A model generated the notes under the pieces. The model ran no database searches and was not told where the DNA came from. It saw only the letters and a program-made list of their open reading frames with translations. From positions 1-8,084 of the forward strand of contig DAOVYW010000106.1 of assembly GCA_030635415.1 (NCBI GenBank): 8,084 nucleotides of DNA, in the 5' to 3' direction. This document shows, in pieces, positions 5,735-8,084 of this stretch (the stretch's first letter is position 1; the number at the start of each line of letters is the position of its first letter). Origin of the DNA: Candidatus Firestoneibacteriota bacterium (GTDB taxonomy: Bacteria; Oederibacteriota; JAAXVQ01; JAUVAV01). The position numbers were made by a program, and so were the translations under genes.

Positions 5735-6604
5735 CTACAATACCACCTTATTTAAAGGATATTCAATAATCCCTTGAGCGCCGGCATTTTTTAATTTCGG
5801 AATAATATCACGGACTACTTTCTCATCTATAATGGTCTCGACATCCAACCATTGACCATCCGTTAATCCGGCGATAGTCGGTTTGAGCAGTGCCGGGATT
5901 AAACTCAATATTTTTTCCAGATCAATCTTCCGCACATTCATTTTAAGACCCACTTTTACTTCCGCCAGAAGAGCGCCTTGTAGAAGAATATTCAAGTTCT
6001 CAATTTTTTCCTTTTTTTTCTGATTTTTCCAGGCTTGCCGGTTGGCGATTAAAAGCGTGGTAGATGATAAAATAGTTTCAACTATCCGCAATTTATTAGC
6101 GCGCAAAGAACTTCCGGTCTCGGTTAGTTCTACCACCGCGTCAGCCAGGCGAGGCGGCTTGGCCTCCGTAGCCCCCCAGGAAAACTCCACTTCCGCCTTT
6201 ATCTTTTTTTTGCGCAAATAATCTTTCACCACATTCACAAGTTCGGTCGCTATTCTTTTGCCGCTTAAGTCCTGAACCGTGCGAATGGAAGAATTTTCAG
6301 GCACAGCCAGTACCCAACGAACCGGACGCAGACCCTGTTTGGCATAAATCAATTCCGAAACCGTATGCACCTGAGCCCGATTTTCCGCTGTCCAGTCCGC
6401 TCCGGTCAGCCCGGCATCCAAATCGCCGGATTCTACGTAGCGGGGAATTTCCTGGGCCCGTACCAGCATAAGTTGTATCCCCGGATCGTCAATCTCGGGA
6501 TAATAACTCCGGGCGCTGCCGGAAATTACATAACCCGCCTTTTTCATTAAGGCCATGGTTGATTCCTTTAGACTTCCGGCCGGTAAAGCTAATTTTAGAA
6601 GCAC
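5735..6604 (-). CDS. hisG: ATP phosphoribosyltransferase, long form (HisG_L)
   Basis: This enzyme catalyses the first step of histidine synthesis, joining ATP and PRPP to give phosphoribosyl-ATP in the cytosol. At 289 residues it is the long form, which carries its own regulatory domain and does not need HisZ. Visible features are the N-terminal L-A-L-P-A-G-S-L (5-12), D63-A-G-L-T-G-A-D-W and the PRPP-binding loop D155-A-V-V-E-L-T-E-T-G-S-S-L-R. From about 211 there is the ACT-like C-terminal domain, including the G-L-T-D-G-Q-W and I-I-D-E-K-V-V stretches and ending E-Y-P-L-N-K. In known long forms this domain binds histidine for feedback inhibition. The GTG start at 6604 has a strong AAGGTGG site (6611-6617) six bases upstream. 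No other his gene is in the window. A lysine-rich insert (Q-K-K-K-E-K, ~195-200) is the only minor oddity. Confidence 0.97.
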   Translation of the reverse strand: MLLKLALPAGSLKESTMALMKKAGYVISGSARSYYPEIDDPGIQLMLVRAQEIPRYVESGDLDAGLTGADWTAENRAQVHTVSELIYAKQGLRPVRWVLAVPENSSIRTVQDLSGKRIATELVNVVKDYLRKKKIKAEVEFSWGATEAKPPRLADAVVELTETGSSLRANKLRIVETILSSTTLLIANRQAWKNQKKKEKIENLNILLQGALLAEVKVGLKMNVRKIDLEKILSLIPALLKPTIAGLTDGQWLDVETIIDEKVVRDIIPKLKNAGAQGIIEYPLNKVVL

Positions 6605-6610
6605 TTTCAG

Positions 6611-6617
6611 CCACCTT
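6611..6617 (-). promoter_or_regulatory. Ribosome-binding site of hisG
   Basis: AAGGTGG on the minus strand, six bases before the GTG codon. It supports GTG as the true start, in the absence of a suitable ATG. Confidence 0.7.
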
Positions 6618-6637
6618 TTGATTATTTTTTCATTTAC

Positions 6638-6666
6638 TTTATATCATTGTCATACCGCTTGCGCAA
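6638..6666 (-). promoter_or_regulatory. Candidate hisG promoter
   Basis: The minus strand reads TTGCGC (6661-6666), 17 bases, then TATAAA (6638-6643). The -10 matches five of six consensus positions and the -35 three of six. It lies about 34 bases before the GTG start, giving a short leader with the ribosome-binding site. The -35 sits in a 10-base perfect palindrome, CTTGCGCAAG (6658-6667), which might be an operator. No attenuator with a histidine-rich leader peptide is visible. Confidence 0.4.
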
Positions 6667-6675
6667 GAATTTTAT

Positions 6676-6703
6676 TTGACTTTTATTGATTAAGGGTTAT
6701 CAT
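6676..6703 (+). promoter_or_regulatory. Candidate sigma-70 promoter for PASTA-rpe
   Basis: TTGACT (6676-6681), a 16-base spacer and TATCAT (6698-6703) each match five of six consensus positions. Transcription would start near 6710 and give a leader of about 200 bases that includes the whole inverted-repeat element. A weak inverted repeat (AAGGG 6692-6696 with CCCTT 6709-6713) brackets the -10. A closer promoter using TAATAT at 6887-6892 is possible but lacks a good -35. Confidence 0.5.
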
Positions 6704-6759
6704 AAAATCCCTTGGGTTAGTTCTGTTGTGGAAAAATAGTTTTATTGTACTTCCAGAGA

Positions 6760-6852
6760 TTTGTCATTCTGATCCAAAGGTGAAGAATTTTCAGGAGACC
6801 TGATAATTCAGACATTTTCGCGGAGATTCCTCACTCTGTTCGGAATGACAAA
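6760..6852. repeat. GTCATTC-type inverted-repeat element (MITE-like)
   Basis: The element begins TTTGTCATTC (6760-6769) and ends GAATGACAAA (6843-6852), an exact 10-base terminal inverted repeat. Pairing continues imperfectly inward: the left arm reads GTGAAGAATTTTC and the right arm, inverted, reads GTGAGGAATCTCC, so most of the 93 bases could fold into a long imperfect hairpin. The words GTCATTCTGA...GAAGAAT and GATTCCTCACT...CGGAATGAC are familiar to me from dispersed repeats in intergenic regions of many unrelated bacterial genomes. No transposase is nearby, so any mobility would need to be supplied in trans. Inner arms have diverged, which suggests an old copy. No T-run follows, so it is not a standard terminator. 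Confidence 0.75.
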
Positions 6853-6892
6853 CCTAAAAAAACACGCCTCCGCAATAGAAACCAAATAATAT

Positions 6893-6898
6893 AAAGGA
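6893..6898 (+). promoter_or_regulatory. Ribosome-binding site of the PASTA gene
   Basis: AAAGGA lies ten bases before the ATG at 6909, slightly longer than optimal spacing. It supports the annotated start, which also preserves the short cytoplasmic head and membrane anchor. Confidence 0.5.
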
Positions 6899-6908
6899 CC
6901 GCCTAAAC

Positions 6909-7874
6909 ATGGTTTCTCAACCCCGGCCGCTCCGATGGACGACCTATTTTTTCATTTTACTCAGCCTTTCCCTTTTCTCATTCGCGGTTAGTACGCTGGT
7001 GACTACCCGCGTATTAAGACGCGTAAGCATAGTCAAGGTTCCGGATCTCCGGCACAAAAGCGTAGAATCCGCCCGCAGTATTTTACGGGTTAAACGTTTG
7101 CGAATTGAAATTGCTGAGTTTCGTTTTGACCAGCGCATTCCGCTTAATAGTATCATTGCTCAAATTCCCGCGGCGGACCAAAGCGTTAAAACCGGCCGCA
7201 CCATTCAGATAGTTGTATCCCGTGGCTCCCAGGCAGTGAAAGTTCCGGATATTTCAGAACTGGAACTGCGCAAAGCCGCCTTGATCCTCGGTGATAAAGG
7301 TCTTAATATCGGCCGTACTACCAGAATTTTCAGCATGCAAATCCCTAAAAACACAATCCTGGACCATTATCCGGCAGCCGGAGATTATGCCAGCCGCGAG
7401 TCAAGTATTAACTTGTTGGTTTCTCAGGGCCCCCGTCCGATATGGTTTATTATGCCCGCATTAAAAGGCTTGAATATTAATAATGCCTCCCGGATGTTAA
7501 GTCATATCGGTATGGAATTACGGGAAATCAAGCGCCAGCAGGACGACACCCGGCCTTCCGGAACTGTTCTCGTTCAAACTCCCAAACCCGGCGGACGCGT
7601 ACAAGCCCATGACCCGGCCGGGTTGACGGTCTCAATTCAATCAGCCGACCAGCAACAGACTACCCGCCTGGTCACGGTAAAATATCGTGTTCCGCCGGCC
7701 AATATGGAGGTACGCATTAAAATGGTTGCGCGGGATAATACGGGCTTGCATGAAATCTACAACTCCATGGAAAAACCCCATAGTGAATTCACTATCCGAA
7801 GAACCATCCATGGCACTCAGGCTGTTTTGTATATTTATATCAATGGAAAACTGCACGAGGAGCGTCAAATATGA
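6909..7874 (+). CDS. Membrane-anchored triple PASTA-domain protein
   Basis: This 321-residue protein has a short basic cytoplasmic head (1-11), a single membrane segment (~12-33) and three PASTA domains outside: ~41-105 (V-K-V-P-D-L, ending V-V-S-R-G), ~109-174 (V-K-V-P-D-I, ending L-L-V-S-Q-G) and ~180-245 (I-M-P-A-L, ending L-T-V-S-I). Each has the expected P-x-A/K-G turn (I-P-A-A-D, Y-P-A-A-G, T-P-K-P-G). PASTA domains are known from penicillin-binding proteins and Ser/Thr kinases, where they sense peptidoglycan. Here there is no kinase or transpeptidase domain. Residues ~252-321 form an extra domain, probably beta-rich, with V-K-Y-R-V-P-P and a closing Y-I-Y-I-N-G-K. The stop overlaps the rpe start by ATGA, so the two are translated together. 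A cell-envelope role is likely but unproven. Confidence 0.9.
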   Translation: MVSQPRPLRWTTYFFILLSLSLFSFAVSTLVTTRVLRRVSIVKVPDLRHKSVESARSILRVKRLRIEIAEFRFDQRIPLNSIIAQIPAADQSVKTGRTIQIVVSRGSQAVKVPDISELELRKAALILGDKGLNIGRTTRIFSMQIPKNTILDHYPAAGDYASRESSINLLVSQGPRPIWFIMPALKGLNINNASRMLSHIGMELREIKRQQDDTRPSGTVLVQTPKPGGRVQAHDPAGLTVSIQSADQQQTTRLVTVKYRVPPANMEVRIKMVARDNTGLHEIYNSMEKPHSEFTIRRTIHGTQAVLYIYINGKLHEERQI

Positions 7875-8084
7875 AGATGAAGACGAAGATCAAGATCGCG
7901 CCTTCAATTTTAGCCGCTGATTTTACGCGTTTAGGTGAAGAGATTAAGCAGGTTGAGAAAGCCGGAGCTGATCTGCTGCATCTGGATATTATGGACGGAC
8001 ACTTTGTTCCCAATATCAGCTTTGGGCCGCCGGTAGTAACCGCCGTCCGTTCAGCGACCAGCCTCTATCTTGAAGCCCATCTGA
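7871..8084 (+). CDS. rpe: Ribulose-phosphate 3-epimerase (partial, 3' end beyond window)
   Basis: Rpe interconverts D-ribulose 5-phosphate and D-xylulose 5-phosphate in the pentose phosphate and Calvin cycles. It is a cytosolic, metal-dependent TIM-barrel enzyme of about 220 residues. Only the first 71 are present. The family signatures are clear: I9-A-P-S-I-L-A-A-D-F with the substrate-binding Ser12, and H37-L-D-I-M-D-G-H-F-V-P-N with metal ligands His37 and Asp39 (Asp39 is also a catalytic base in the family). Next come F51-G-P-P-V-V and His70 (E-A-H-L, usually D-V-H-L), the next metal ligand. The ATG at 7871 overlaps the PASTA stop (ATGA) with AGGAG eight bases upstream. A second ATG at 7877 would remove two residues. 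The leader M-K-M-K-T-K-I-K is unusually lysine-rich but otherwise normal. Confidence 0.96.
   Translation, partial: MKMKTKIKIAPSILAADFTRLGEEIKQVEKAGADLLHLDIMDGHFVPNISFGPPVVTAVRSATSLYLEAHL

Larger units (their letters stand above)
6605..6908. other. Divergent intergenic region, 304 bases
   Basis: This region separates hisG (minus) from the PASTA gene (plus). From left to right it holds the hisG ribosome-binding site and candidate promoter, a candidate plus-strand promoter, a 93-base inverted-repeat element, and an A-rich stretch leading to the PASTA ribosome-binding site. I see no coding sequence or structured-RNA signature here beyond the inverted repeat. Confidence 0.8.

Noticed and set aside
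6760..6852. Rho-independent terminator
   Set aside because: The arms pair over a long distance but imperfectly, and no T-run follows on either strand. No gene ends into it from either side, and a dispersed repeat fits better.
7871..7905. Purine-rich GAAGAT/AAGACG stretch as a simple-sequence repeat
   Set aside because: It encodes the lysine-rich start of Rpe and is too short and irregular to be a functional repeat.
1..8084. CRISPR array, tRNA or rRNA genes, insertion sequence, phage or defence system
   Set aside because: No regularly spaced direct repeats, cloverleaf-like segments, transposase or integrase motifs, or known defence-gene domains are visible on either strand.

Overview
The window is ordinary bacterial chromosome, gene-dense at about 47% G+C by eye, with mostly ATG starts plus GTG (hisG, the left-edge gene) and TTG (the gene after hisG). 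No phage, transposase, CRISPR, tRNA or rRNA genes are visible. The mix of genes suggests an uncultivated Gram-negative-type lineage, perhaps near Omnitrophota or Elusimicrobiota. That mix is a PASTA protein coupled to rpe, long-form hisG, DUF1015, rarA, several small lycopene-cyclase-like membrane proteins and a GTCATTC-type dispersed repeat. The taxonomic guess is an impression from gene content and cannot be proved from the sequence.

Layout. From 5129 down to the left edge runs one minus-strand series of seven genes. In order of transcription they are a cyclic-nucleotide-binding-fold protein, a DUF1015 protein, the AAA+ ATPase RarA, and four polytopic membrane proteins. The first three of these membrane genes clearly carry the lycopene-cyclase (CrtYc/CrtYd, CarR-type) signature, and the fourth, cut by the left edge, is a more distant look-alike. 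Neighbouring genes overlap by 1, 4 or 8 bases or nearly touch, so translation is probably coupled along the series. A 95-base gap with a palindrome separates it from a second minus-strand unit, hisG followed by a small secreted or membrane protein of unknown function.

A 304-base divergent intergenic region (6605-6908) holds a likely promoter on each strand and a 93-base inverted-repeat element that resembles a MITE or dispersed palindromic repeat. To its right, on the plus strand, a membrane-anchored three-PASTA-domain protein overlaps the start of rpe (ribulose-phosphate 3-epimerase) by ATGA; rpe runs off the right edge.

How the genes work together. HisG (first step of histidine synthesis) and Rpe (pentose phosphate pathway) are housekeeping enzymes, and RarA acts at stalled replication forks. 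The most unusual part is the left end, where at least four copies of the lycopene-cyclase half-domain, and perhaps five or six, are spread over four adjacent genes. No phytoene synthase or desaturase is in view, and the genes are coupled to a DNA-maintenance gene. Whether they cyclise a carotenoid or another isoprenoid, or do something else, is open.
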